Assembly (NCBI RefSeq): GCF_001316005.1
Contig: NZ_BBBJ01000012.1
Coordinates: 1-56,543, forward strand
From: Vulcanisaeta distributa JCM 11217
Lineage (GTDB): Archaea > Thermoproteota > Thermoprotei > Thermoproteales > Thermocladiaceae
Direction: 5' to 3'
DNA length: 56,543 nucleotides
Of this stretch, positions 1 to 9,952 are shown piece by piece. Position numbers and translations under genes: made by a program. How positions within the stretch are numbered: position 1 is the stretch's first letter; each line of letters begins with the position of its first letter. Below the pieces are notes generated by a model. It did not search any database. It worked only from the letters and a program-made list of their open reading frames with translations, and was not told where the DNA came from.

Positions 1-1
1 C

Positions 2-988
2 GAGGCCCTGGAAAGGATTACTAGGGATTACACGGGATGCGTTGCGTATGCTTCAAGGAGTATTGCTAATATGGTTAAGATTGCTTGCCCAGTGATTCCG
101 ATAGTAGATGGTGAGGAGGGTAAGAGCATCGAGACAGCGCTAAGTATCGTGAGGAGTGCGCATGAGATGGGTATTGATAGGGACGGCCTATTCATAGGCA
201 TTGGGGGGGGTGGGAGCGTCCTCGATGTCGTCGGCTTCTCCGCATCAATATACCTGAGGGGGGGTGTTGACTATGTTAATGTACCAACAACCATGCTGTC
301 CATGGTTGACGCATCCCTCGGCGGTAAAACGGGCGTTAACGCCCTGGGTCTCAAGAATGTGATTGGGGTCATTAGGCAACCTAGGTATATAATAATTGAC
401 TTATCCTTCCTAGACTCACTGCCAATGCCTAATTACCTCGATGGCTTTGCAGAGGTTATTAAGTATGGCGTGACGATGGATAAGGAATTACTTAATAGGG
501 TGATGGGTAATGCCGATGGATTGATTAATAGGGACCGCACACTCCTTGAGTATGTTATCCACAAATCGTTGAGGGATAAGGCAAGCATTGTTGAGGCTGA
601 TGAACTGGATAAGGGCGGTGTAAGGGCTATTCTTAATTATGGACATACCGTGGGCCACGCCATAGAGTCTGCGACAAACTTCTCAATTAGCCACGGCAGG
701 GCGGTGGCGCTTGGCATGGTGTGCGAGGCCCGCGTTGGCGTTAAGCTGGGCTACACGCCTAGGGACGTGCCTAACCTACTAATAAATGCATTATCCATGT
801 TTAACCTAATTAATGAGGCCAACATTGACGTGAATAGGCTCGTAAGTGCGATGTTGAGGGATAAGAAGAGGAGTGGTGATTTCATAAAACTTCCCGTGGT
901 TACGGACGTGGGTAGGTGGGATGTGGTTAGGGTAAGTATTAAGGAGTTGACTGAGTTGGTGATTAGCGAATGCAGATCTATGCCGTAA
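2..988 (+). CDS. aroB: 3-dehydroquinate synthase, 5' end cut by window edge
   Basis: Second step of the shikimate pathway: converts DAHP to 3-dehydroquinate, NAD- and metal-dependent, cytosolic. The frame is open to the first base, so the N-terminus lies outside; about 328 residues are visible. Family motifs run in order: glycine-rich NAD loop (GGGSVLDVVGF), VPTTMLSMVDASLGGKTG, FAEVIKYG (metal Glu), YGHTVGHAIE (metal His) and SHGRAVALGM (second His). Two G runs (about 203-210 and 247-253) each seem to add one glycine compared with the family: IGGGGS for IGGGS, and LRGGVDY for LRGVDY. The end overlaps the aroE start by 19 nt, which suggests an operon with aroE. Identification is firm; only the length is unknown. 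Confidence 0.95.
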   Translation, partial: EALERITRDYTGCVAYASRSIANMVKIACPVIPIVDGEEGKSIETALSIVRSAHEMGIDRDGLFIGIGGGGSVLDVVGFSASIYLRGGVDYVNVPTTMLSMVDASLGGKTGVNALGLKNVIGVIRQPRYIIIDLSFLDSLPMPNYLDGFAEVIKYGVTMDKELLNRVMGNADGLINRDRTLLEYVIHKSLRDKASIVEADELDKGGVRAILNYGHTVGHAIESATNFSISHGRAVALGMVCEARVGVKLGYTPRDVPNLLINALSMFNLINEANIDVNRLVSAMLRDKKRSGDFIKLPVVTDVGRWDVVRVSIKELTELVISECRSMP

Positions 989-1785
989 TTGGTTACCCAC
1001 TCGACTACACATTATCACCCAATATACATAATTACGTGTTCAGGGCATTGGGGGGGGTGGATGCGGTTTACGTACCATTTAGGGTATCGCCGGTTAGGTT
1101 GAGGAGTTTTGTTGAGTTCGCTAGGGATTCACTAAGTGGGTTTAACGTAACCACACCGCATAAGGTAGCCATTGTGGAGTTGATAGATGATACCGTAGGG
1201 CCGGTTAGGGAGCTCGGTAGTGTTAATACGGTGGTTAATAGAGATGGTGAGTTGTTGGGATACAACACTGACTACATGGCCATTAAGCAGGCGCTGAGTG
1301 ATAGGGGGGGTTACTCGGGTGGTGATGCCTTAATCGTTGGCGCAGGTGGTGTTGCCAGGGCGGTAGCGCTAGCTCTTAGGGACCTTGGGTGTTCTAAGGT
1401 CTACGTTATGAATAGGACAGCGGAGAGAGGCCGTGAATTATGCTCATTAATTAACTCCTGGGGTGTTGATTGCGTGGTTCTCGATTTCCAACGGAATACT
1501 AGCATTAAGGTGCAGTTGCTTGTTAATGCCACGCCATTGGGTATTAACGGAGACTTTCCAATAGACCCAGGGAATACTGGTGCTGGGCTTGTGCTTGACC
1601 TGGCGTATAAGCCGGGCGGTGTTACGGGCTTAATAAGGCTGGCTAGTGAAAGGTCCATACCGTATATTGATGGCCTTGAGATACTGGTTAGGCAGGCAAT
1701 TGAGGCTGATAAGATTTGGCTCGGCCCATTTAGAGAGCCAACCTGGTATGACGTGCTTGAGAAATTGCGTAATGGCTCGATTTAA
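970..1785 (+). CDS. aroE: Shikimate dehydrogenase
   Basis: Reduces 3-dehydroshikimate to shikimate with NADPH. At 271 aa it has the normal family length. Visible motifs: TLSPNIHN near the N-terminus (substrate binding), GFNVTTPHK with the catalytic lysine, GYNTDY with the catalytic aspartate, GAGGVARAVALAL (Rossmann loop) and NRT for NADPH phosphate recognition. It starts inside the end of aroB (19 nt overlap), consistent with translational coupling. The frame is intact, but G runs near 1050 and 1304 probably add a glycine each (ALGGVDA, DRGGYSGG). The next gene, aroD, converges from the other strand. Confidence 0.95.
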   Translation: MQIYAVIGYPLDYTLSPNIHNYVFRALGGVDAVYVPFRVSPVRLRSFVEFARDSLSGFNVTTPHKVAIVELIDDTVGPVRELGSVNTVVNRDGELLGYNTDYMAIKQALSDRGGYSGGDALIVGAGGVARAVALALRDLGCSKVYVMNRTAERGRELCSLINSWGVDCVVLDFQRNTSIKVQLLVNATPLGINGDFPIDPGNTGAGLVLDLAYKPGGVTGLIRLASERSIPYIDGLEILVRQAIEADKIWLGPFREPTWYDVLEKLRNGSI

Positions 1786-1858
1786 TTCTCGATTCACTCC
1801 TTATTGAACATCGATAACGAGTTCTTAAGCAACTTAACCTTATTACATAGGCCAATAC

Positions 1859-2491
1859 TTAATTGACCAGGCCCTGTCTTTCCGCGTACTGAGCAGTACA
1901 TGAGGCTGAACCCATCATTATCGAGATAGCCCTATACGTTGGGTTTCTCGGTATCACGGCAACATTAACATCACCTACATCAAGCAGCCTTAGTAGGTTT
2001 AGGAAGTCATTATCATTTATTGAGAAGACCTTGTATATTAATGCCTTAAACCTTCTCGCAGTATCGAGATCCTTAACCGCCAATTCATACGCATTCACAT
2101 CCCTACTAAATACGTGCCTCGAGAGTATCGAGCCCTCGGCAATATCACCATACATGTTGGGGGGGTATTTAATCAGTAAATCAACCTCGATATCAGGCAC
2201 TGCACCAACACCCTTACTAAACTCGAGAATTCCATACTTAACCTCAGGACTCACCGCGCGTCCACCACCCTCCTCACGCTCCCTCACGGTAATTATTGTT
2301 GGGTAATGTGATACGTAATCCTCAATGACCTTCTTAACCTCCGGGGGGGTCAGGCCTAGATTCTCCATGTAATCAAGCCTAAGCTCCACGGCTTCGCAGG
2401 ATGTGGGTAGGTAATAAAAGGCCGGCTTTTTTAGAGGCACGGCGCACACGAGCACGGGCTTACTCGTTAGTAGTTTGTCCCATGTAGACAT
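1859..2491 (-). CDS. aroD: 3-dehydroquinate dehydratase, type I
   Basis: Dehydrates 3-dehydroquinate through a Schiff base. The 210 aa length fits archaeal type I enzymes. VELRLDYM provides the substrate-binding acid, ITVRERE the arginine strand, SRHVFSRDV the catalytic histidine and ALIYKVFS the Schiff-base lysine. The gene is on the minus strand inside an otherwise plus-strand cluster and is divergent from aroK. The ATG at 2491 lies about 26 nt from an A/T-rich box at 2511-2521, which fits a leaderless transcript. Two C runs (near 2160 and 2342) each encode PP where one proline may be the ancestral state; the frame is intact. Confidence 0.93.
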   Translation of the reverse strand: MSTWDKLLTSKPVLVCAVPLKKPAFYYLPTSCEAVELRLDYMENLGLTPPEVKKVIEDYVSHYPTIITVREREEGGGRAVSPEVKYGILEFSKGVGAVPDIEVDLLIKYPPNMYGDIAEGSILSRHVFSRDVNAYELAVKDLDTARRFKALIYKVFSINDNDFLNLLRLLDVGDVNVAVIPRNPTYRAISIMMGSASCTAQYAERQGLVN

Positions 2492-2510
2492 TACTAGGTA
2501 TTAATACTTA

Positions 2511-2521
2511 GAAATTTAAAA
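2511..2521 (-). promoter_or_regulatory. Candidate TATA box of aroD
   Basis: GAAATTTAAAA on the plus strand reads as TTTTAAATTTC on the minus strand. Its centre is about 26 nt before the aroD ATG, the spacing expected for a leaderless archaeal transcript. Confidence 0.5.
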
Positions 2522-2569
2522 ATATTGTTACTAAATGCCAATACTAAATAGATCATGGGATTTACGGGC

Positions 2570-3389
2570 ATGGAATACATAACTTATGGAGGTATATCTA
2601 TAATTAACGCAGTACCAGCGTGGCTCGGGGGGGCACAGCCGCCGTAGACCTCAAGGTTAGGGTTAGGGTTAAGGAGGGTCACTGCGGGATGAGTGATTTT
2701 GTCGGCTTCGTTATTAATTACCTGAGGAGTAAACTTGGGCTGGGGGGTATGACGTATGTGTCGAGGTTAATAGTGAGGTTCCGCCGGGCAGCGGCCTTAA
2801 GAGCAATAGTGCCGTTGCCGTGGGTATAATATACGGCTTACTAAGTTCACTTAGGGGGGGAAGTGCCGATCCCGTGGAGGCTGCTAAATTAACTGCCGAG
2901 ACTACCAGCTCATGGTTCATCAATAACTGGCGCCTTTGATGATGCATCAGCGGCGGTGCTTGGGGGCATTGTGCTCACTGATAATAAGTCATTAAGAATA
3001 ATTAAGCAGTTAAGCCCGGATCCACTTACGGTAGTCATAACTGGTTACAAGGTTAGAAAGAACCTGCAGGGCATTGATAGGTTGAGGGCTTTATCGGGGG
3101 GGCTTTATCAGGCATTGTTTAATATGGCGCTCGATGGTGATCTATGGAGGCAGCCACAATAAATGGGATCCTCGTTGCTGAGTCCTTGGGTTATTACAAT
3201 GCCCTAGAGACCATAGGCGCTGCACTGAGGCTTGGTGCCGTGGCATCGGGTGTGAGTGGTAATGGGCCCGCAATATATGCAGTGTTTAAGCCGGGTGAGG
3301 AGGGGGGGCCATTTATAGATTATATAAGGAATACCTGGGGTTACTACATAGTTACTAGGTTGGTTGAGACTCGGTATTTAGTTTCGTGA
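2570..3389 (+). CDS. aroK: Archaeal shikimate kinase (GHMP family), frame broken at least four times
   Basis: Phosphorylates shikimate; this is the archaeal GHMP-type enzyme, unrelated to bacterial AroK. Pieces in order: start with GGISIINAVPAWLG; TAAVDLKVRVRVKEG; YDVCVEVNSEVPPGSGLKS, which holds the GHMP ATP loop PPGSGLKSNSA; SITGAFDDASAAVLGG; and the C-terminal VASGVSGNGPAIYAVF loop. The frame changes at the G7 run 2627-2633 (5 expected), the G6 run 2742-2747 (4 expected), between about 2900 and 2917 (cause unclear), and near 3147 (GGG read as GG). Rejoined length is about 270 aa, normal for the family. The ATG at 2570 lies about 25 nt after a TACTAAATAG box; an ATG at 2555 is also in frame. 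Confidence 0.85.
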
Positions 3390-3457
3390 GTTCCTACGGA
3401 GTACGTTATTGAGAATATAGAGAATATAGGTTAGGATAATCCTTAAATATTTGTTAA

Positions 3458-5216
3458 ATGTCCCGTAATCCGTATGGAATACCAGGACTTCCAATGGTGA
3501 TTAATGGATCGAGGACATTAATTGATGTGAATAGGCTTGCGGAGGTTAGGGATAGGGCTAGGGACCTGCTGATTAGGTTGGATAGGGAGTTTCCGTACAT
3601 TCACCTGGGTTCCTCGCTGGCTGCGTTAGATATAATTAATGTCCTCATCAGGATTATGAGGAGGGATGGTGATTGTAGGGATTGGTTCATACTTAGTATT
3701 GGTCATGTAGCACCGGCTCTGTATGCTATATTGACTGTTGAGGGATTAATCCTGCGGAGAGGTTCATGGAAATTAATCAACTATCTTCAAGCATATCAAC
3801 GCATGCGGATAATATGGACCTGCCATACATAGACGCCACAACTGGTTCGCTAGGTCAGGGGGGGCTTAGCATGGGCGTGGGGGGGTTAGCCCTGGCAAAT
3901 AGAGTCAGGGGGGGTTGCCATGACGGCATTGTTTATGTGCTGATGGGTGATGGTGAATTGAATGAGGGTCAGTCCTGGGAGGCGGCAATGACGGCTGTTA
4001 AGTACGGCCTAGATAATCTGGTGGTAATCATTAGTTTAAATGGTTATCAATTAGATGGTCCTGTGGGTACGATAAAACCCATTAATTATGCCAAGGTCTT
4101 TGAGGCAATCGGTTGGAATGTGCTTTATGGTAATGGTCATGATTATGAGGATATTGTTAGGCTCATCACTAAGGCACGTGAGGTTAAGGGCAAGCCGACG
4201 GTAGTATTCCTAAGCACCATTAGGGGGGGTAGGGGTGTAAGGAACCTCGAGAACACGGGCAAGCAGACGCTAAATCCACCGCCAAGACCGCAGTTCTCAA
4301 TGAGGGAAGCCCTGGGAATGACATTAGCTAGGCTTGGTGAGGATAATGATAGGCTCGTTATTGTTACAGCTGACGTTGGCGAGTCAACTAGGGCTAGGTA
4401 CTTCGGCGAGAGATTCCCAGATAGGTACTTCAACGTTGGCATCTCTGAGCAGGACTTGATTGGGGTCACCGTTGGGCTCGCCCTGGGGGGTTACGTGCCG
4501 GTTGCCATGGCCTACGCAATGTTCATGATGAGGGGGGGTTGGGAACAGATTAGGAATTCATTGGGAGGATGAACCTTAATGTGAAGCTCATAGCGACGCA
4601 CGCTGGTTTGAGCGACTTTGCTGATGGGCCAAGTCACCAGGCGCTTGAGGATGTAGCGTTAATGAGGACGCTTAGTAACATGGTCGTTGTGGCGCCCGCG
4701 GATGCGTGGGATGTGGAGAGGATAATACCCAAGGTCATTGAGTATAAGGGCCCTGTCTACGTTAGGGTTGGCCGTGATTACTCACCGCCGATAACCATGG
4801 ATATGGATTACGAATTCAGGATTGGCGAGATCTACGAGCTAATCGATGGCGATGACATAGTCGTCATGGGTTATGGACCGCCACTTTATAATGCCGTGAG
4901 AGCCGCCCTAGAGTTAAGGAGGATGGGCATTAAGATGGGCGTTTATAACGTACCGACGATCAAGCCCATCAATATCGACGCTGTGGTTAAAATAGCCCGT
5001 AGGGTTGGGAATATAATCGTCGTTGAGGAACACTCACCAAGGGGCGGCCTTGGTTCAGCAATTACTGAGTTAGTGAGTGGTTTTGCTAGGGTTAAGATAC
5101 TCGGTGTTGATGGTTATGGACATTGGGGGGGTAGATCTGAGGAGGAGTTGCTTAGGTTTTATGGGCTTGATGAGGAGTCAATAATGGATGCTGCTCTGAA
5201 GCTCATTAATTCGTGA
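3458..5216 (+). CDS. tkt: Transketolase, N- and C-terminal halves in one gene, frame broken twice
   Basis: ThDP enzyme moving two-carbon units between sugar phosphates; here it may supply or drain erythrose-4-P for DAHP synthesis. The N half shows [31 protein letters not shown] (with one extra glycine in this sequence), and the ThDP motif [13 protein letters not shown]. The C half starts near [13 protein letters not shown] and shows the catalytic region [30 protein letters not shown] and [16 protein letters not shown]. In most archaea the halves are separate genes; here no stop lies between them. Frame breaks are at about 3751 (CCC read as CC, giving LIPAERFME when restored) and 4565 (GGGG read as GGG, giving SLGRMNLNV). 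Total is about 586 aa. The ATG at 3494 is an alternative start given the box near 3441-3450. Confidence 0.88.
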
Positions 5217-5258
5217 GGGTACACAAAACTTTTTACCTCAGGGTACTAGTGGTGATGA

Positions 5259-6549
5259 ATGGGCAAGTTAATCATTAATGGCTTTAAGGCTCGGGAAGGC
5301 ATTGTCGAGGCTCCGCCATCTAAGGCGTTAACGCTTAGGTACCTTCTCGCCTCATCCCTCTCGAGGACTTGGGTATCGCTCAGGAAGTTGAATTGGGGTG
5401 ATGATACATGGTCTATGATTAGGGGGGGGTCAAGCCCATCTCAGAGATTGAGGTTAAGGATGACTACGTGAGGACTCGGCGTGGGATAACGATGGAGAGG
5501 TTTAGGGTGATTGATGTTGGTGAAAGTGGATTCACGCTTAGGGTACTAACAGGAGTTTACTCAGGCATTGATGGAACGACACTATTAATGCCGAGGGGCT
5601 CACTCATTGGTAGACCAATGGACGAGTTACTAAGTGCACTCAAGAACCTAGGTGCCAAGTTGATAGGTTAGGGAGTATAATCAGGGTTGTTGGTGGTAAG
5701 TTAGTTGGTGGCTATGTAATGATTAGTGGCTCAGTGAGTTCACAGTACATATCGGCTCTCCTTTACCTCGCACCACTCACCGAGGGCGGCATTGAGGTAA
5801 GTATTAAGCCACCCATAAAGTCACGCCCATACATAGATACGACGATAAGCGTACTTAAGGACTTCGGCATAAATGCGGAGAGGAGTGACGATACGATATA
5901 CGTAAGTGGATCCCAAGAGTTTAGGGCTGTTAATGAGGAGTTCGTAATACCTGGTGACTACTCATTGGCCGCGTACTACATAGCCCTCTCCGTACTAACC
6001 GGCATTGACTTAAGGATAACAAACCTACGTAGAGATAGGGCCGTTGAGAGCGAGTACTCATTCATTAGGTATGCCAGGGAGATTGGCGTGGAGATTGAGG
6101 AGTATGAGGACTCGGTAATGGTTAAGGGCTCCTCTATTAAAGCGCTAAAGCCATTAAATGCCGACTTAAGTGATTCGCCGGACATTGTAATGCCTCTAGC
6201 ACTCCTACTCGCGAGGGTTCAGGGTAAGTCGAGGATATCCGGTGTCAGTCACTTAATGTATAAGGAGAGCAATAGACTTAGGGGCATTGCCGCAGTCCTT
6301 AAGTGCCTTGGCGCTGGCGTGAATATTAATGAGACTAATGGCGTTATCGAGGTAGAGGGTGCTCATGAGATTAAGGGTGGTTGTGAAATCGATGCTCTAA
6401 ACGATCATAGGATAGCGATGATGGGCGTTATCGGTGCTTTATCCGCTAGGGAACCTGTGACGATCATTAATTGGGAGGGTGTCAGTAAGTCCTGGCCAAC
6501 ATTCATTTGGGACCTGGAGAGGTTGGGTGCTGATATTAAGTTGGTTTAG
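5259..6549 (+). CDS. aroA: EPSP synthase (3-phosphoshikimate 1-carboxyvinyltransferase), frame broken twice
   Basis: Joins PEP to shikimate-3-phosphate. Family landmarks in order: APPSKALTLRYLLASSL (substrate loop), GESGFTLRVLTG, SGSVSSQYISALLYLAPL, MYKESNRLRGIAAVLK and the C-terminal NDHRIAMMGV motif. The frame breaks at the G8 run 5422-5429 (restoring six Gs gives GVKPISEIEVKDDYV) and near 5661 where GG is read as G (restored AKVDRLGSIIRVVGG). Rejoined length is about 430 aa, normal for AroA. It follows transketolase by 42 nt in the same direction, likely co-transcribed. Confidence 0.92.
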
Positions 6550-6590
6550 TAATTAACGGATTATTAATTAGGCCTTCTGCTATTGACGAA

Positions 6591-6616
6591 ATTCTTAATT
6601 ATAATTCCTTAAGAAT
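6591..6616. repeat. Inverted repeat between aroA and the orphan gamma-subunit gene
   Basis: ATTCTTA and TAAGAAT form a 7-bp stem with a 12-nt A/T-rich loop, 42 nt after the aroA stop. It may be part of a terminator or operator; a stem this short in A/T-rich DNA can occur by chance. Confidence 0.3.
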
Positions 6617-6627
6617 TCATACAAATC

Positions 6628-6638
6628 TTTTTATTAAA
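6628..6638 (+). promoter_or_regulatory. Candidate TATA box of the gamma-subunit-like gene
   Basis: CTTTTTATTAAAA region centred about 27 nt before the ATG at 6661, consistent with a leaderless transcript separate from aroA. Confidence 0.5.
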
Positions 6639-6660
6639 ATTAGAATATCAAGAGAATGGT

Positions 6661-7104
6661 ATGCCCGAGGTACGTGAAATAATATTTTACGGTAAAAGTG
6701 GGGATGGAGTACACGCGGTGGCTGATCAATTGGTTCAAAGGTTGATTAGGCAGGGATTCTACGTGATTTCATACCCTGAGTATGATCCCGAGCGTAGAGA
6801 GACTCTGGCAAAGATTCACGTGAGGGTTTCCAAGGAGCCTATTCACGTGAGGGGTCCCGTAATGAATCCGGAGATCGCCGTATTCCTTGATGTTAGGTTG
6901 CTCAGGGATAACCAGGAGGCATTGAGTGCCAGGAAGATTATTGTTAATGCCCCCCCAAGTAGAGAACTTGTAACTAAATACGCAGGTAATGTTAATGGTG
7001 AGGTGATTAGCATTAACCTAAATGAACTAAGGAGGGCTGGTACCGATTATACTGCGCAAGTCGTCAATTTAATAATTGATACACTATTTAATAGCTACAC
7101 TTGA
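6661..7104 (+). CDS. Orphan 2-oxoacid:ferredoxin oxidoreductase gamma-subunit-like protein
   Basis: The 147-residue protein begins with IIFYGKSGDGVHAVADQL, the position of the GxGGQGV loop of pyruvate/2-oxoacid:ferredoxin oxidoreductase gamma domains, followed by YPEYDPERRETLAKIHVRVS and PIHVRGPVMNPEIAVFLD, which match the family's substrate-side region. It ends with DYTAQVVNLIIDTLF. It is shorter than usual gamma subunits (around 180 aa or more), and no alpha, beta or delta subunit lies nearby, so it cannot be a complete enzyme by itself. It may be a partner of a distant oxidoreductase or a repurposed domain. Its place in the aromatic cluster raises a link to aryl-pyruvate (indolepyruvate-type) oxidoreductases, which is inference. 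The 3' end overlaps the convergent trpC end by 21 nt. Confidence 0.7.
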   Translation: MPEVREIIFYGKSGDGVHAVADQLVQRLIRQGFYVISYPEYDPERRETLAKIHVRVSKEPIHVRGPVMNPEIAVFLDVRLLRDNQEALSARKIIVNAPPSRELVTKYAGNVNGEVISINLNELRRAGTDYTAQVVNLIIDTLFNSYT

Positions 7105-7828
7105 TAAGTCCTTAGCAAGTTCCGCATCTCTCATTAATGCCGTACCAACAAGCACGGCGTTAGCACCCTCCTTAGCAAGTTTCAAAGCGTCATTAACGGT
7201 CTTAACGCCGCTTTCCGCGACTACTATATTGGCCTTACCCCCCCTAACGGCTCTAATTATCGAGACAGCCCTATCCAGGGACACCGATAGATCGCCTAAA
7301 TCCCTAGAGTTTATTCCAAGCATTACACCTGTCCTTATTAACCACGTCTAATGCATCAACCTCATTATCAACCTCAATGAGTGGCTCAAGCCCAAGGCTA
7401 ATTGCGTAATCCACCAGGTCCCAAAGTGCATCGCCCAGGAGTCTCTTAATGAGCAGTACTGAGCTCACGCCTAACCTCCTAGCCTCCTTAATCTGCTCCC
7501 TACTAATTACGAAGTCCTTATACAGCACCGGCTTACCGTAGGTAAGGGCCACCTTGATGAACTCAGGCGAACCAAGGAAGTATATCGGCTCCACTAAGAC
7601 GCTGAATCCAGTGGCGTATTTGCCAACGGTGTTGAAGTAAGTCCATGGGTCAAGGTCAAGCCTAATGACACCACTTGGGCTAGCCCTCTTATACTCGGCT
7701 ATTAGGGCTAGGTAACCCTCAGAATTACGTTTCTCAATTGCCTTAATCATACTTGGAGCCTTAATACTAGCCGTAAGCGCCTCTACGCGCCTCCTGGTTA
7801 ATTCGCTAATGGTGCTTAGGAAGTCCAC
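7084..7828 (-). CDS. trpC: Indole-3-glycerol phosphate synthase, frame broken once
   Basis: Closes the indole ring from CdRP. The N part shows LIAEYKRASPSG (family EvKrASPS with catalytic lysine), FSVLVEPIYFLGS, KPVLYKDFVIS and GLEPLIEVDN; the C part shows LGINSRDL, VVAESGVKT and AVLVGTALM. The two parts are in different frames, joined near 7324-7330, where restoring one or two bases gives a continuous chain of about 248 aa. It is the only trp gene on the minus strand and is divergent from trpA. The C run near 7238 gives RGGK and may carry an extra glycine. Confidence 0.9.
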
Positions 7829-7937
7829 AGCAACGAATCCATGGGATTAAAATATAAGCATTTCCTGATCTACATATCATATGTATGAGTAAATACTTCT
7901 TGGTCGATAATAATTACTTACGAACAAGGCATACATA

Positions 7938-7949
7938 AAGCTTTTAAAC
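7938..7949 (+). promoter_or_regulatory. Candidate TATA box of the trpABDFEG operon
   Basis: AAGCTTTTAAAC centred near 7944. A start of transcription about 26 nt on (near 7970) lies just before the ATGs at 7980 and 7990, so the operon would have a very short leader. Confidence 0.5.
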
Positions 7950-7989
7950 ACCCACCCAGCAAGTGCGTTGGTGGGTTCCATGCCCCCCA

Positions 7990-8712
7990 ATGGTCATAAG
8001 GAAACCGGGCCTGGGCGCGTACGTAACAGCCACATACCCAAGCAAAGAAACATTCCTAAATGCGGTTAAGTGCCTATCGAATGTCTCGGACTTCCTTGAA
8101 ATAGGAATACCAACACAAAACCCGAAGTACGATGGCCCCGTTATAAGAAAGACCCACTTCGCCTCTGAGCTCAAGGGCTTGGATGCAGTTAAGGTTGCCA
8201 GATATGGTGACGTACCAACAATACTCATGGGCTATGTTGAGGACTACGTGAGTAATATGGAGCTCGTGGCTGAAATAGCCAATGAGGTTGGCGCATCCTC
8301 CGTATTATTCCCAGACCTGTTATTCGAGCATATAGACCTTCTTGAGAGCTACGTAGATGCAATGAGGAATTACTCACTAAGGCCCACATTCTTCGTCTCA
8401 AGCAATACGCCGCATAGGTTAATTTCCATGCTAGTTAAGTACGAACCGCTATTCATATACCTAGGCCTATATGCGGCTACAGGGATAAAGCTACCGCTTT
8501 ATATTGAGAGGAATGTTAGGGAGGTCAGGAAGCTCGTTGACGATGTTACGCTCATCGCGGGCTTCGCAATAAACACCCCCCCTGAGATGGTTAGGCTCGT
8601 TATTAACGCAGGTGCCGATGCCGTTGTCGTTGGAACAGCACTTGTTGATAAGTTAAATGATCAGAGGGCCTGCACGGAATTCATGGCGAAGCTTAGGGGT
8701 GGTCTGCCGTGA
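7990..8712 (+). CDS. trpA: Tryptophan synthase alpha subunit
   Basis: Cleaves indole-3-glycerol phosphate to indole. Landmarks: [31 protein letters not shown] (catalytic Glu and the Asp loop), [34 protein letters not shown], and phosphate-binding IAGFAIN and [13 protein letters not shown]. Length is about 240 aa, short as in archaea. The start is ambiguous. The chosen ATG 7990 gives MVIRKPGLG, but the C run at 7983-7988 lies just upstream; with one C fewer the ATG at 7980 would be in frame. A GTG at 7963 is also in frame but precedes the expected transcription start. Overlaps trpB by 4 nt (GTGATG). Confidence 0.92.
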   Translation: MVIRKPGLGAYVTATYPSKETFLNAVKCLSNVSDFLEIGIPTQNPKYDGPVIRKTHFASELKGLDAVKVARYGDVPTILMGYVEDYVSNMELVAEIANEVGASSVLFPDLLFEHIDLLESYVDAMRNYSLRPTFFVSSNTPHRLISMLVKYEPLFIYLGLYAATGIKLPLYIERNVREVRKLVDDVTLIAGFAINTPPEMVRLVINAGADAVVVGTALVDKLNDQRACTEFMAKLRGGLP

Positions 8713-9952
8713 TGATACCGCATTATTGGTATAATATAAACGTGGACCTGCCAAAGCCACTGCCGCCACCCATTGATCCCTATGAGGCTGATTCAAGGAT
8801 TGCCCTGCTCATGAGGATACTACCCAGTGAGTTAATTGATCAGGAATTCACGCCGCTTAGGTACGTGCCGATACCCGACGAGGTTAGGGAACTTTACGAG
8901 AGAATGGGTAGGCCAACACCGTTTAGGAGGGCCTATGGGCTTGAGAGGGCGTTGGGTAATGGCGTTAGGATTTACTATAAATTCGAGGGTGCGTTACCGA
9001 CTGGTTCCCATAAATTAAATACGGCAATACCTCAGGTATACTACGCACTTAAGGATGGGGCTAAGGAGGTCGTCACAGAGACTGGCGCGGGTCAGTGGGG
9101 GCTTGGCGGTGTCGTTGGCTGCGGCGTTGCTGGGTGTTAAGGCCACGGTATTCATGACAAGGAACTCCTACTTCAACAAGACTCAGAGGGTTCTCTTCAT
9201 GAGGACCTATGGCGCGGAGGTTTACCCAAGTCCAGTGAATTAACGAAGTATGGCAGGGAGGCACTAAGGGCTAGGCCTGATCACCCAGGTAGTCTGGGCC
9301 TAGCAATCACAGAGGCGATTGAATTCACGTTAATGGGTGAGGGTAGGAAGTACATACCAGGTAGTGTTCTTGGCTTCGTAATACTCCATCAAACGGTGAT
9401 TGGGCAGGAAGTGCTGCAACAAATGCCTGAGGAACCAGACCTGGTAATTGGATGCGTTGGCGGTGGTAGCAACTTCAGTGGTTTCTCATTCCCAATGATA
9501 GGTGCAAAACTCAGGGGGGGTGAGGGCTTTGAAAGGACTAGGTTCCTCGCGGTGGAGTCAAAGGCGGCGCCCAAGTTAACCAGTGGCAGATATATGTACG
9601 ACTTCCCTGACACTGGCGGATTACTACCAATGGTTAAGATGCTCACCCTAGGCCACGACTACGTACACCACCAACACACGCAGCAGGACTTAGATATCAC
9701 GGAGCGGCGCCAGCACTATCATTGTTAGTTAGGGAGGGCCTTGTTGAGGCGAGGGCTTATGGGCAGGAGGAGGTCATGGAGGCGGCTAGGCTGTTCGCTA
9801 GGACTGAGGGCATAATACCAGCTCCAGAGTCTGCCCATGCAATAAGGGCTGTGATTGACGAGGCTAAGAGAATGCCCAAGGGCTCGGTCATATTCTTCAA
9901 CTTATCGGGACATGGCCTCCTCGACGTTGATGCTTATGGTAATGTGAAGTGA
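8709..9952 (+). CDS. trpB: Tryptophan synthase beta subunit, TrpB2 type, frame broken three times
   Basis: PLP enzyme joining indole and serine. TrpB2-type marks: long N-terminus, [34 protein letters not shown] (PLP lysine), [24 protein letters not shown] and the late [12 protein letters not shown]. Breaks: G5 at 9097-9101 (four expected, giving [15 protein letters not shown]); near 9231, AA read as A (restored YPSPSELTKYG); near 9673, CCC read as CC (restored [15 protein letters not shown], the family's PPxHAGGLRYHG segment). Rejoined length is about 414 aa. The G7 run near 9514 gives KLRGGEGF with a likely extra glycine. TrpB2 is common beside or instead of TrpB1 in Crenarchaeota; here it sits directly after trpA. 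Confidence 0.92.
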
